A stretch of DNA of 32,393 nt from Victivallales bacterium (lineage in GTDB: Bacteria; Verrucomicrobiota; Lentisphaeria; Oligosphaerales; Oligosphaeraceae). The stretch lies in the NCBI GenBank assembly GCA_017431255.1, contig JAFRLI010000225.1, positions 1 to 32,393 of the forward strand, given 5' to 3'. The position numbers were made by a program, and so were the translations under genes. The notes under the pieces are model-generated. The model did not search any database and was not told the origin of the DNA. It saw only the letters and a list, made by a program, of their open reading frames with translations. How positions within the stretch are numbered: the first letter of the stretch is position 1; the number at the start of each line of letters is the position of its first letter. This document shows positions 6,076-13,817 of this stretch, piece after piece.

Positions 6076-8151
6076 ATGAAAGACACCAATAAATATCGCA
6101 TCGATATCCTCTGTGCCGCTTGTGTCGCAACGATTTTGACGTTTATGATCGTCGATATCGTCGAATCACGACAGGCCAAAGACCGCATCAAAACTATCAT
6201 GGAACGGGCGCGGTCGGATTTCAGAATCGAAATATTGAACAGCATGGACCGCGTGCTGACCTATGTTGCCCTGTGCATTCGCTCCCGCGCGGGCAGCGTC
6301 TCCAACGTCACTCAGGAGATGGTGGCCCAGTTCAAGAAAGAATATCAACTCGATGAAATCAACTTCGCCGACAGAAACGGCGTCATTCAGGCAACGACCC
6401 ACAAGGAACAACTCCACTATTATATGGGAACGGACCCCGATCCCAAAAAAGCGGCTGGCTTCCTTTGTCTCATCAACGACACCGTCTGGTACACCCAGCC
6501 ACCGCGAATCACCGTCAATGCCGACGACGCCTACCGCAAGTTCATCGGCATTCGCATGGACGGCGGATACCTTCAGGTCGGATTCGACTTCAAACGCCTC
6601 TCCGAAGACCTCTCCCGACTCCTTTCCGACATCGCACTCGAGTGGCATGTCAGCGGGAAAGGCTTCTTTATTCTTGCCGATGAGGAATCCGGCGAAGTCA
6701 TCTCGGATGGACGCTACTCGGTCTACCAGGTCATCCGCCACCTTTCGATGAAACGAACGCTTTGGACTCTGGGATTCTCCAAGGAAATCCTCAATTATCC
6801 CTCGAATTATGTCTTTGAAGCGAACGTCTTCGGCACGCCCAGTTTTTGCACCTCCTTCCCCATTCCCGAATCGGGTCACCGCGTCTGCATGATTGTCCCT
6901 CAAAGCGAGGTGATTCACGCCAAAAATGTCTCCGTTTGGACAACGATGGGAGTCTTGATTGTCATTTTCGCATTGGTCACCATGATTGCCTTGCGTCTGG
7001 TTACGTTGCAGGAACGCGCGGAGATAGAACGACAGGCCGAAGAGGAACGGCGCAACAAGGACCTCGCACTGGCCTCCTCCATCCAGGCCGCCGCACTCCC
7101 CAACCACTTCCCGCCCTTCCCCCAAATCGCCGACTGCGTCGACACCTATGCCATGATGCATCCCGCGAGGGAGGTCGGCGGCGACTTCTACGACTTCTAT
7201 TTCATCTCTAAGTCCCGCGTCGCCTTCCTCGTCGCCGACGTCTCCGGCAAGGGCATTCCCGGCGCAATGTTCATGATGCGCGCCAAGACGACTTTGAACG
7301 ACCTCCTTACCAGCAACGGCGACAACTTGGGACGTGCCGTCGCTTCCGTCAACGAACGTCTTGCAGAAGGCAATGACGCAAATATGTTCGTGACGGCCTG
7401 GGTGGGCGTTCTGGATGTGGATACCGGACGCCTGGAATATGTCAACTGCGGGCACAATCCCCCCATTCTTCAACATGTGAACGGGAAATACGAGTGGATG
7501 CGCACGGTGTCAGGTCTTCCGCTCGGAGTGTTCGGCGGGACAAATTACCAGCATAAGGTCCTGCAACTCCATCCAGGGGACAAATTGTTCCTGTACACGG
7601 ACGGCGTCACCGAGGCCCAATCCCATGATGGCTTCTACGGCGAGGAACGGTTGCTGGAGAAAATCTCCACCTTCACCGGCAATTCCAAGGCCACCTGCAA
7701 TCTCATCTCCCAGGACATCACCGCCTTCGCCGAGAATGTCCCGCAGGCGGACGACATCACAGTGCTCGATTTCCAGTTCCACGGCGTTCGCCGTGTCTTC
7801 CCGTGCAACTCGGAAGGTATGTGCGCCGCCGAAGAGTTCCTCTACGATTTGGACGTGGATCCCAGGCTCTCCATCGTGGTCGATGAAATCCTCTCCAACG
7901 TCGTACGCTGCTCTGGTTCTCCTACTTTTGAAATGACATTCCTGCGGCACGGTTCCCACAAGAACCTCGTCATCGCGGATCAGGGACACCCCTTCGATCC
8001 GCTGTCGCTCCCCGACCCCGATGTCAACGCCCCTCTGGAGGCGCGCAAGGTGGGCGGGCTCGGCATCTTCATGGTGAAGCAACTGGCGGAGCATGTTTCC
8101 TATCAGCGGGACGGCGAACGCAACGTGCTGACGGTTCAGATAAAGGTGTAG
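6076..8151 (+). CDS. Membrane sensor with PP2C (RsbU/SpoIIE-type) phosphatase and RsbW-like kinase domains
   Basis: A 691-residue protein. An N-terminal transmembrane helix (about residues 9-28), an extracytoplasmic sensor region, and a second helix (about 285-305) lead into a short coiled linker of charged residues. The PP2C domain (about 340-560) has REVGGDFYDF, VADVSGKGIPGAMFM, NCGHNPP, YTDGVTEAQ and ADDITVLDF, so the metal-binding aspartates are present. The C-terminal HATPase domain (about 575-691) has the N-box (VDEILSNVV), G1 (IADQGHPFDP) and G2 (GGLGIFMVKQLAEHV). Both opposing activities of a partner-switching module are thus fused, acting on the STAS protein just upstream. The sensor region is not an obvious known fold. 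It starts 3 nt after the STAS gene and ends one base before sctU, so it is part of the T3SS operon. Confidence 0.92.
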   Translation: MKDTNKYRIDILCAACVATILTFMIVDIVESRQAKDRIKTIMERARSDFRIEILNSMDRVLTYVALCIRSRAGSVSNVTQEMVAQFKKEYQLDEINFADRNGVIQATTHKEQLHYYMGTDPDPKKAAGFLCLINDTVWYTQPPRITVNADDAYRKFIGIRMDGGYLQVGFDFKRLSEDLSRLLSDIALEWHVSGKGFFILADEESGEVISDGRYSVYQVIRHLSMKRTLWTLGFSKEILNYPSNYVFEANVFGTPSFCTSFPIPESGHRVCMIVPQSEVIHAKNVSVWTTMGVLIVIFALVTMIALRLVTLQERAEIERQAEEERRNKDLALASSIQAAALPNHFPPFPQIADCVDTYAMMHPAREVGGDFYDFYFISKSRVAFLVADVSGKGIPGAMFMMRAKTTLNDLLTSNGDNLGRAVASVNERLAEGNDANMFVTAWVGVLDVDTGRLEYVNCGHNPPILQHVNGKYEWMRTVSGLPLGVFGGTNYQHKVLQLHPGDKLFLYTDGVTEAQSHDGFYGEERLLEKISTFTGNSKATCNLISQDITAFAENVPQADDITVLDFQFHGVRRVFPCNSEGMCAAEEFLYDLDVDPRLSIVVDEILSNVVRCSGSPTFEMTFLRHGSHKNLVIADQGHPFDPLSLPDPDVNAPLEARKVGGLGIFMVKQLAEHVSYQRDGERNVLTVQIKV

Positions 8152-8152
8152 T

Positions 8153-9244
8153 ATGGCGGAATCTTCAGGCGAAAAGACAGAAATGCCGACCGCGAAGCGT
8201 CTGCGCGACGCCCGCGAGAAAGGGCAGGTCTGCTCCTCCAAGGACGTGGTCTCCACCGCGCTCCTGATCGTCTTGATGTACCTGACCGCCATCCTCGCCA
8301 CCGTGCTGGTGGATGATGTGGCAGACCTCATCACCTTCGTGGGAAACAACACCGCGATGGACCCCTGGCACGCCATCCACATCGGGGGAATCAACGCCGT
8401 CTGGATTATCTGCAAGCACTCGTTCATCTTTGCCGCCGTGGCGGCATTTGTCGGCGTGGCGGCGCATGTCGTCCAGATTGGTTTTCTGTTCACGCTGGAA
8501 CCCATCAAGCCCGACATGAACAAGTTGAATCCCGCCGAAGCCTTCAAGCGCATTTTTTCCATGAAGAACGTGTTTGAATTTCTCAAGAATTGCGTGAAGG
8601 TGACCTTTCTGAGTTATCTCATCTGGAAACTGATTGTCGTTTCCATTCCCGAACTGCTCCCACTTTGCTACGGAACCCTTTCGGACCTCATGCCCTGCCT
8701 CGCCGTCATTCTGAAACGCCTCGCAGGCTACACGGCCTTCGGCTATGTCGTCATTGCCGCCGTAGACTTTTTCTTCCAGCAGAAAAACTTCACCAAGCAG
8801 ATGATGATGACCAAAGACGAGGTCAAGCGCGAGTACAAGGAAATGGAAGGTTCCCAGGAAGTCAAACAGGCACAGCAGAAGTTCCGACAGGAAATCCTCA
8901 ACGGACCCAACCCCGTTACCGCCACGAAAAAAGCCACGGTCGTTGTCACGAACCCCACCCACATCGCCGTCGGAATCGAGTACAAACCAGAAGAATCCCC
9001 GCTCCCGAAAGTCGTCGTCGCAGGAACCGACTATGTCGCGGCCATCATTCGACGGACCGCCATGGAGGAAGGAATCCCCATCATGGAGAACGTCCCCCTC
9101 GCACGACGCCTTTACGCCCAGGTCGAGGTCGAGCACTACATCCCTGTCGAACTCGTCGAACCCGTCGTCGAAGTCCTCAAATGGGTGAAATCTCTCGACC
9201 AGGCTCGCAAGGAAGACGAAGAACTCGACGCCATCGAACTGTAA
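8153..9244 (+). CDS. sctU: T3SS export apparatus switch protein SctU (autocleaving)
   Basis: A 363-residue FlhB/YscU family protein. The N-terminus has the family motif GEKTEMPTAKRLRDAREKGQ, then four hydrophobic segments to about residue 215. The cytoplasmic domain carries the autocleavage site NPTH at residues 267-270 (within VVVTNPTHIAVGIEY), followed by PVVVAGTDYVA-type and ENVPLARRLY motifs. Cleavage between Asn and Pro is needed for the change of substrate specificity, in which SctP takes part. It is the last T3SS gene in this window. Two imperfect 18-nt repeats begin at its stop codon, and the next gene converges from the other strand. Confidence 0.96.
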   Translation: MAESSGEKTEMPTAKRLRDAREKGQVCSSKDVVSTALLIVLMYLTAILATVLVDDVADLITFVGNNTAMDPWHAIHIGGINAVWIICKHSFIFAAVAAFVGVAAHVVQIGFLFTLEPIKPDMNKLNPAEAFKRIFSMKNVFEFLKNCVKVTFLSYLIWKLIVVSIPELLPLCYGTLSDLMPCLAVILKRLAGYTAFGYVVIAAVDFFFQQKNFTKQMMMTKDEVKREYKEMEGSQEVKQAQQKFRQEILNGPNPVTATKKATVVVTNPTHIAVGIEYKPEESPLPKVVVAGTDYVAAIIRRTAMEEGIPIMENVPLARRLYAQVEVEHYIPVELVEPVVEVLKWVKSLDQARKEDEELDAIEL

Positions 9245-9277
9245 CGACAGCGTCCCACGTAACGATGGCGTCCCGCC
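9242..9277 (+). repeat. 18-nt direct repeat starting at the sctU stop codon
   Basis: TAACGACAGCGTCCCACG (9242-9259) is followed directly by TAACGATGGCGTCCCGCC (9260-9277), 14 of 18 bases identical. The first TAA is the sctU stop and the second is in the same frame. It belongs to the stop-anchored repeats described under findings. The rest of the 73-nt gap before thyX holds nothing recognisable. Confidence 0.6.
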
Positions 9278-9317
9278 GTCGGAAGGGAATGTCCCCTCTA
9301 CACCGTCTCGCTGTCGG

Positions 9318-10007
9318 CTACCATCCCAGGACTTCTGCGACGTGCGGGAGGCTGGGCTTGATAAGTTGCTTGATGGCGGTCGCGTATTCGCGTATTTCGA
9401 CCTGTGCGTGAGGACTATCGCGAAGTTCAAGGAACTTGATAAGGTTTCCCAGGTCGACGGTGCCCCAGAAGGTGGTCATCATATTCTGCGGGAGGACACC
9501 GCGAGCCTGTTCACGGCAGACGCCTGCGTCGAGGAGTTTCTCGTAGGCAGCGAAGGCAGCGGCGTTCTGTTCCCGAATGATGGCCTTGCAGGCTTCCTGG
9601 TCGATTTTGTCTGAAGCCTTGGAAGCCTGACGGTCGCTTTCCGATTGTTCGCGCAGTTCTGCGGGCACGAAAAACTCGAGGTCTTCCTGGGTATAGCGGC
9701 GGGAAATTTCGTTGTAACTCCAGGTGCGGTGGCGGTGCCACTGGGAGCGCACGAAGAGCGGGCAGTGCACCAGGAACGTGAACACCACGTGCTCCAGCGG
9801 ACTGGTGTGATGGTTCTCGATGAGGTACTTCACGAGCACGACATCGCGTTGGTCCATCTCTTTCTTGAGTTTTCCAAAGGAAACGCGCGCGGCGTTCACG
9901 ACCGTGGTTTCCGTACCCATCTGATCGACGAGTCCAATCCACCCCTGACCATCCAGAACCATTACGTGGTTGGGCGGCGGGACATTGACATTCTCGCTGG
10001 ATGCCAT
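9318..10007 (-). CDS. thyX: Flavin-dependent thymidylate synthase ThyX
   Basis: A 229-residue ThyX. The family signature RHRxxSxNExSxRY is complete (RHRTWSYNEISRRY, residues 92-105). The enzyme makes dTMP from dUMP using methylenetetrahydrofolate and FAD/NADPH. ATG at 10007 was chosen because AGGAG lies 8 nt upstream; a further in-frame start upstream would run into the spacer after the ACP gene. It is the last gene of a ketosynthase-ACP-thyX run on the minus strand with a 25-nt gap to the ACP stop. No ThyA is visible in the window. Confidence 0.95.
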   Translation of the reverse strand: MASSENVNVPPPNHVMVLDGQGWIGLVDQMGTETTVVNAARVSFGKLKKEMDQRDVVLVKYLIENHHTSPLEHVVFTFLVHCPLFVRSQWHRHRTWSYNEISRRYTQEDLEFFVPAELREQSESDRQASKASDKIDQEACKAIIREQNAAAFAAYEKLLDAGVCREQARGVLPQNMMTTFWGTVDLGNLIKFLELRDSPHAQVEIREYATAIKQLIKPSLPHVAEVLGW

Positions 10008-10032
10008 ATCGTGTGCTCCTGGCTTTTTTATT

Positions 10033-10278
10033 TTATTTGGAGGAAAGGAATGGTTCAAGATAGTCCACGCAACCCTTCATAGTGGCAAACTTGGGATAGT
10101 CCGCCTCAGGGACTTCCACCCCGTACTGCTTGCGCAGTTCCATAATGACATCCAGAAAATCCATCGATTCCAACTTGCCCTTGAGGTTTTCCTCCATTTC
10201 CAGGCTTCCCCAGTCCACATCTTCGACAATGTCATTCAGGATGTCAACCATTGCGCTGTGGATTTCTTCTCGAGTCAT
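10033..10278 (-). CDS. Acyl carrier protein
   Basis: An 81-residue acidic helical protein with the carrier-protein pattern. Ser38 in KLESMDFLDVIMEL is the predicted 4'-phosphopantetheine attachment site; the canonical motif is DSL/MD, so Asp is replaced by Glu here. AGGAG 7 nt before the ATG supports the start. It follows a ketosynthase gene after a 45-nt gap, so it probably carries that enzyme's acyl substrates. Whether this is the housekeeping fatty-acid ACP or a specialised carrier cannot be decided from sequence alone; the atypical motif and isolation from other fab genes favour a specialised role. Confidence 0.88.
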   Translation of the reverse strand: MTREEIHSAMVDILNDIVEDVDWGSLEMEENLKGKLESMDFLDVIMELRKQYGVEVPEADYPKFATMKGCVDYLEPFLSSK

Positions 10279-10323
10279 TTCTTTCTCCTTAGTTCTGTGT
10301 GATGTTGCTATGATGTTGGATGA

Positions 10324-11574
10324 TTATTGGTATTTTCCCACGATGAGAACGCAGTTGATTCCGTACATGCCGAAGGAATTGTTGAGGATGGTTTCCACGC
10401 ATGGAACGGACCGTGGGGCATTCAGCACCAGATTGGGCAGAGCGCACTGCGGGTCGAGTTGCTCGACATTCAGGCAGTGGTGCACAAGATTGTCCTGGAA
10501 GGAAGGCAAGTTTCCGGCGAGTTCCAGAGCCGCAGCCGCGCCCATCGCGTGCCCGATGAATCCCTTCGTATTGTTGATGCAGGTGTCGGGACAGGAATCA
10601 CCAAAGACCTCGCGCAGTGCCTCGCATTCCTTGGCGTCGCCCAGAAGCGTGCCAGTGGCGTGTGTGTTGACAATGTGGATGTCCTGCGGGCGCAGATGTG
10701 CATTCGCAAGTGCCTTGCGGATGCACTGCGCCTGGCGTTCCGCGTTGGGAAGAGCCATGTCGGTGGCGTCCGAATTATAGCAGTGTCCCAGGAGTTCCGC
10801 ATAGATTTTGGCACCGCGCGCCTTTGCGTGGTCCAGACGTTCCAGCACATAGACCGCCCCGCCCTCGGAAATGACGATTCCATTGCGCTTCTGGTCAAAC
10901 GGACGGCTCGCCTCGGCGGCCGACGGTGCGTCGTGCGCCAGCGAATTCTCCGCCTTGAACGCCGCAAAAATCCCGAAGGTTCCCGGCGATTCCGAAACGC
11001 CGCCGGCCAGCGCCATATCGACCTCGTCCAGCAGTATCTGCTGCATGCCCGTGACGAGTCCCAGGTTGCCCGCAGCACATGCGCCGCCCAGGCAATAATG
11101 CGGTCCCGTAATGCCGAGATTGACCGTCACCGCGCCGGCAGGGCTATTGGCAACCGTCCGTGGATTGTGATAATGCGACCAGTAACTCACCTGGTAGTTG
11201 TACTTTGAGATTTCGTAGATTTGCTCCTCGGTTTCCACATTGCCGTGCTCCGTGATTCCGAGAAACACACCAATGCGGTCCGAGGCAAAATCGCGTCCGA
11301 TTTCGAGCCCCGCATCCGCCAGAGCCTCATGTGCACAATAGACTCCAATCGAACCGGCGCGCGTGCCAGTGCGAACCTCCTTGCGCTTCTGGTACTTCAA
11401 AGCGTCAAAGTCGCAGAGACCAGCGTAGGTTTTCCCGAAATAACGTATCTCGTAGTCGCGGACACCCGACTTCCCCGCAAGCAAATTTGCGCGGAACTCA
11501 GGCAGACTGTTGCCGTTCGGTGCCGTCAATCCGACACCTGTGATGACAATGCGTTGATGATCGTTGCGTTCCAT
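10324..11574 (-). CDS. Beta-ketoacyl-ACP synthase (FabF/KAS II-like)
   Basis: A 416-residue condensing enzyme. The N-terminal VITGVGLTAPNGNS motif, active-site Cys166 (GGACAAGN), catalytic His in NTHATGT and Lys/His in NTKGFIGHAMGAA make a complete Cys-His-His set with the conserved lysine. The sequence around the cysteine (CLGGACAAG) differs from the usual TACASG of FabF. ATG 11574 begins the conserved domain; its ribosome-binding site is weak. First gene of the minus-strand run with the ACP and thyX; the 141-nt AT-rich gap upstream (11575-11715) probably holds the promoter. It could serve fatty-acid elongation or a small polyketide/lipid pathway. Confidence 0.9.
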   Translation of the reverse strand: MERNDHQRIVITGVGLTAPNGNSLPEFRANLLAGKSGVRDYEIRYFGKTYAGLCDFDALKYQKRKEVRTGTRAGSIGVYCAHEALADAGLEIGRDFASDRIGVFLGITEHGNVETEEQIYEISKYNYQVSYWSHYHNPRTVANSPAGAVTVNLGITGPHYCLGGACAAGNLGLVTGMQQILLDEVDMALAGGVSESPGTFGIFAAFKAENSLAHDAPSAAEASRPFDQKRNGIVISEGGAVYVLERLDHAKARGAKIYAELLGHCYNSDATDMALPNAERQAQCIRKALANAHLRPQDIHIVNTHATGTLLGDAKECEALREVFGDSCPDTCINNTKGFIGHAMGAAAALELAGNLPSFQDNLVHHCLNVEQLDPQCALPNLVLNAPRSVPCVETILNNSFGMYGINCVLIVGKYQ

Positions 11575-11715
11575 AATTCGTAGTTGTGACAATGAATCTA
11601 ATTTATCCCAATATGATAATATAAGGCATTTCCCAGAATATTCGACAGGAAACCTCAAAAAAACTTTCGAGAGTGTTTGAGAATAGGAAAATAGCAGTGC
11701 CTTGCTTTATTTCCC

Positions 11716-13026
11716 TCAGGCAGGCGAAGCCGTCTTCAGTTCGGCATACCAATCCAGGAAGGCGCGTGCCTGGCGTTCGAGGGGGAATTGTGCGCCGCGA
11801 GCAGCGGCGGCAGCGGAAATGCGGGCCTGGTCCTCCGCGGGCATTGCAAGGAGTTGCTGCACGCGATGCGCGAGTGCATCGGCATCGCCAGTGGGAGCCA
11901 GGAAACCCGTCTCGCCGTCAAGCATTTGTTCGGGAATACCGCCGGTTGCCGTGGCGACGACAGGCGTGCCACACGCCATCGCCTCCGTAATGGTCTTTCC
12001 AAATGCTTCCGCACGCGCCGCATGCAGAAATACATCCGCTGCACGATAGCATTGCGCCATCTTCTCTGCAGATTTAACATAGGGAAGCACGTGCAGCCGC
12101 GCGTCACCGACACGGATATCGCTGCCAACACACAGGAAGTGCAGCGAAGGACAGTTCTGCAGGAGGCGTTCCAGGCACGAAGTGGTGGTGACCGGATCCT
12201 TGAAGAGATTCTTCGTGGAAGCGGCGGCAAACATCAGGACAGGGACATCCGGCGGCAACCCAAGTTCGCGGCGAGCAGCCGCTTTGTCACCTGGCGTGAA
12301 AATCTCCGTTCGGATACCATTCGGAACAACGCGGTACTCCTGCGCCGGAATGACCTGCCGCGCCTGGTCAAGAAGCCACTGCGACGGTGCCGTCACAAAA
12401 AGGCGGCACTGCGCAAAAATACGCTGCTTTTCATGCCAGTTCTGCGCGGTGGCATCCCGTCGCACCGACGGATAAACCTCCAGGGACGGACATTCCCCGC
12501 AACCGCTTTTCCACCGCTCGCAGGTGAAGAAATGCGCACAGTGCCCCGTAAGAAGCCAAGCATCGCGCAAATTGAGAATCAGGGGTGCCTGGCGCGAGAG
12601 TTCGGGGAGCGCATGGAGGTCGAAATACCATCCATGGAGATTGTGGCAGTGGATGATGTCGGGACGTGCGGGGAGCGTATCGAGGATTTGGTGGGAACCC
12701 GGGAAGTCATGCTCGTCGCGTCCGGTGCGCCAGTCGGCGAAACGTTGCGGAGAGGCAAGACGGTCGAAGGAGCGTGCTGCGCAACGAGCGCCTGGCAGGC
12801 ATCCTTCCCAGGAGCGCATTGCCTGCGCCATAGCGTGGAAGCAGCGTCCGCGCAAGCCGGGCGGCGTGGGGCGGGGAATCTCGAACACACCCTCGTCCTG
12901 CGTGTACTTGCGCCCGACCGCCAGCCACGATTCATGGCCCACCGCACGATAGGCACGTAGCAAGTTGAAGGCCGTGCCTTCCGCACCGCCCCCCGCATCC
13001 GCTGTATTGATTTGCAAGATTCGCAT
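11716..13026 (-). CDS. Glycosyltransferase family 4 protein
   Basis: A 436-residue GT-B fold protein. The N-terminal nucleotide-fold strand MRILQINTADAGGGAEGTAF with a glycine-rich loop, and the C-terminal donor site DVFLHAARAEAFGKTITEAM plus CGTPVVATATGGIPE, are classic for GT4. It would transfer a sugar from a nucleotide donor in the cytoplasm, probably to a cell-surface polysaccharide or LPS. Cysteines at FFTCERWKSGCGECP suggest a small metal-binding insertion seen in a subset of GT4 enzymes. ATG 13026 starts the domain; the frame continues upstream into a repeat element and that part is not coding. Confidence 0.92.
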   Translation of the reverse strand: MRILQINTADAGGGAEGTAFNLLRAYRAVGHESWLAVGRKYTQDEGVFEIPRPTPPGLRGRCFHAMAQAMRSWEGCLPGARCAARSFDRLASPQRFADWRTGRDEHDFPGSHQILDTLPARPDIIHCHNLHGWYFDLHALPELSRQAPLILNLRDAWLLTGHCAHFFTCERWKSGCGECPSLEVYPSVRRDATAQNWHEKQRIFAQCRLFVTAPSQWLLDQARQVIPAQEYRVVPNGIRTEIFTPGDKAAARRELGLPPDVPVLMFAAASTKNLFKDPVTTTSCLERLLQNCPSLHFLCVGSDIRVGDARLHVLPYVKSAEKMAQCYRAADVFLHAARAEAFGKTITEAMACGTPVVATATGGIPEQMLDGETGFLAPTGDADALAHRVQQLLAMPAEDQARISAAAAARGAQFPLERQARAFLDWYAELKTASPA

Positions 13027-13058
13027 AAGGTCACTTTTGCAGGAAAACCAATTTTTGA

Positions 13059-13269
13059 GTCCACAGAACACACAGAATACACAGAAAGCAATCCGCCGCT
13101 TTGCGGCGGCTTGCACTTATGTATTCTGTTTCAAACGATTCTGTGTGTTCTGTGTGTTCTGTGGACTTTGAATCCACAGAACACACAGAAAGCAATCCGC
13201 CGCTTTGCGGCGGCTTGCACTATGTATTTTGTTTCAAACGATTCTGTGTGATCTGTGTGTTCTGTGGAC
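13059..13269. repeat. Two tandem copies of an inverted-repeat element with 9-nt array arms
   Basis: Copy one spans 13059-13166 and copy two about 13173-13269. Each begins with 9-nt units of the type CCACAGAAC/ACACAGAAT and ends with the inverted set TCTGTGTGT/TCTGTGTGT/TCTGTGGAC. The core of about 55 nt contains a GC hairpin (CCGCCGCTTTGCGGCGG) and TTTCAAACGATTCTG. The copies are nearly identical over the shared core. The element fills the gap between gmhB (stop about 20 nt away) and the GT4 start. No transposase is present; it looks like a small non-autonomous or palindromic repeat. Confidence 0.85.
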
Positions 13270-13286
13270 TTTGAAAGGGGTTACAA

Positions 13287-13817
13287 TTACCTCAGGAGTT
13301 TTAGGAGGAACGGAACCGCCTCCGCCAACGAAGCAAAGGAAACATCCGCCCCGCAATCGGGCGTCTTTTCGGGATTCAGGCGAATCTGCACGGTCGTGAG
13401 CCCGAAAGCACGCCCCATTTCAATGTCGCCAGCACGATCGCCGATCATCGCCGAACGCGTCAAATCCACCTCAAATTGGGCACAGGCCTGGCGCAGCATC
13501 CCCGTGCGTGGCTTGCGGCAGTCGCACTCCTCCCAGGGACCATGCGGACAAAGGAAAATCCCCGCCAGAACCACACCCTCCTCCCGCAACAGTTCCCGCA
13601 GACGCGCATGGACGCATTCCAATTCCTCCGGCTTGACCAGCCCCCGCGCAATCCCCGATTGATTCGTCACCAAAGCCAACTGGAATCCTGCGTCCTGAAG
13701 CACCTTCAGCGCACGTCCCGCGCCTGGCGTGAGTTCGACGCCAGCGGGGTCCCGCAGGTAGGGATGGTCGTAAATGAGGGTATCGTCCCGGTCCAGAAAA
13801 AGGAATGGACTGCTCAT
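13287..13817 (-). CDS. gmhB: D-glycero-D-manno-heptose-1,7-bisphosphate 7-phosphatase GmhB-like (HAD-IIIA)
   Basis: A 176-residue HAD-superfamily histidinol/heptose phosphatase. FLFLDRDDTLI at residues 5-15 carries the nucleophile and acid/base aspartates (DxD), LALVTNQSG is motif II, and MIGDRAGDIEMG is the C-terminal metal motif. The zinc loop CPHGPWEECDCRKP (C-x-H...C-x-C) is diagnostic for GmhB rather than other HADs. It would make heptose-1-phosphate for ADP-heptose and LPS core. AGGAG 6 nt upstream supports the ATG at 13817, which overlaps the TGA of the upstream PHP gene (ATGA). The GT4 gene downstream fits a surface-glycan theme. Confidence 0.88.
   Translation of the reverse strand: MSSPFLFLDRDDTLIYDHPYLRDPAGVELTPGAGRALKVLQDAGFQLALVTNQSGIARGLVKPEELECVHARLRELLREEGVVLAGIFLCPHGPWEECDCRKPRTGMLRQACAQFEVDLTRSAMIGDRAGDIEMGRAFGLTTVQIRLNPEKTPDCGADVSFASLAEAVPFLLKLLR

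Noticed and set aside
6166-9430. Antisense ORFs opposite the PP2C and sctU genes (436 and 421 codons)
   Set aside because: Shadows of well-supported genes with no recognisable domains or start sites.
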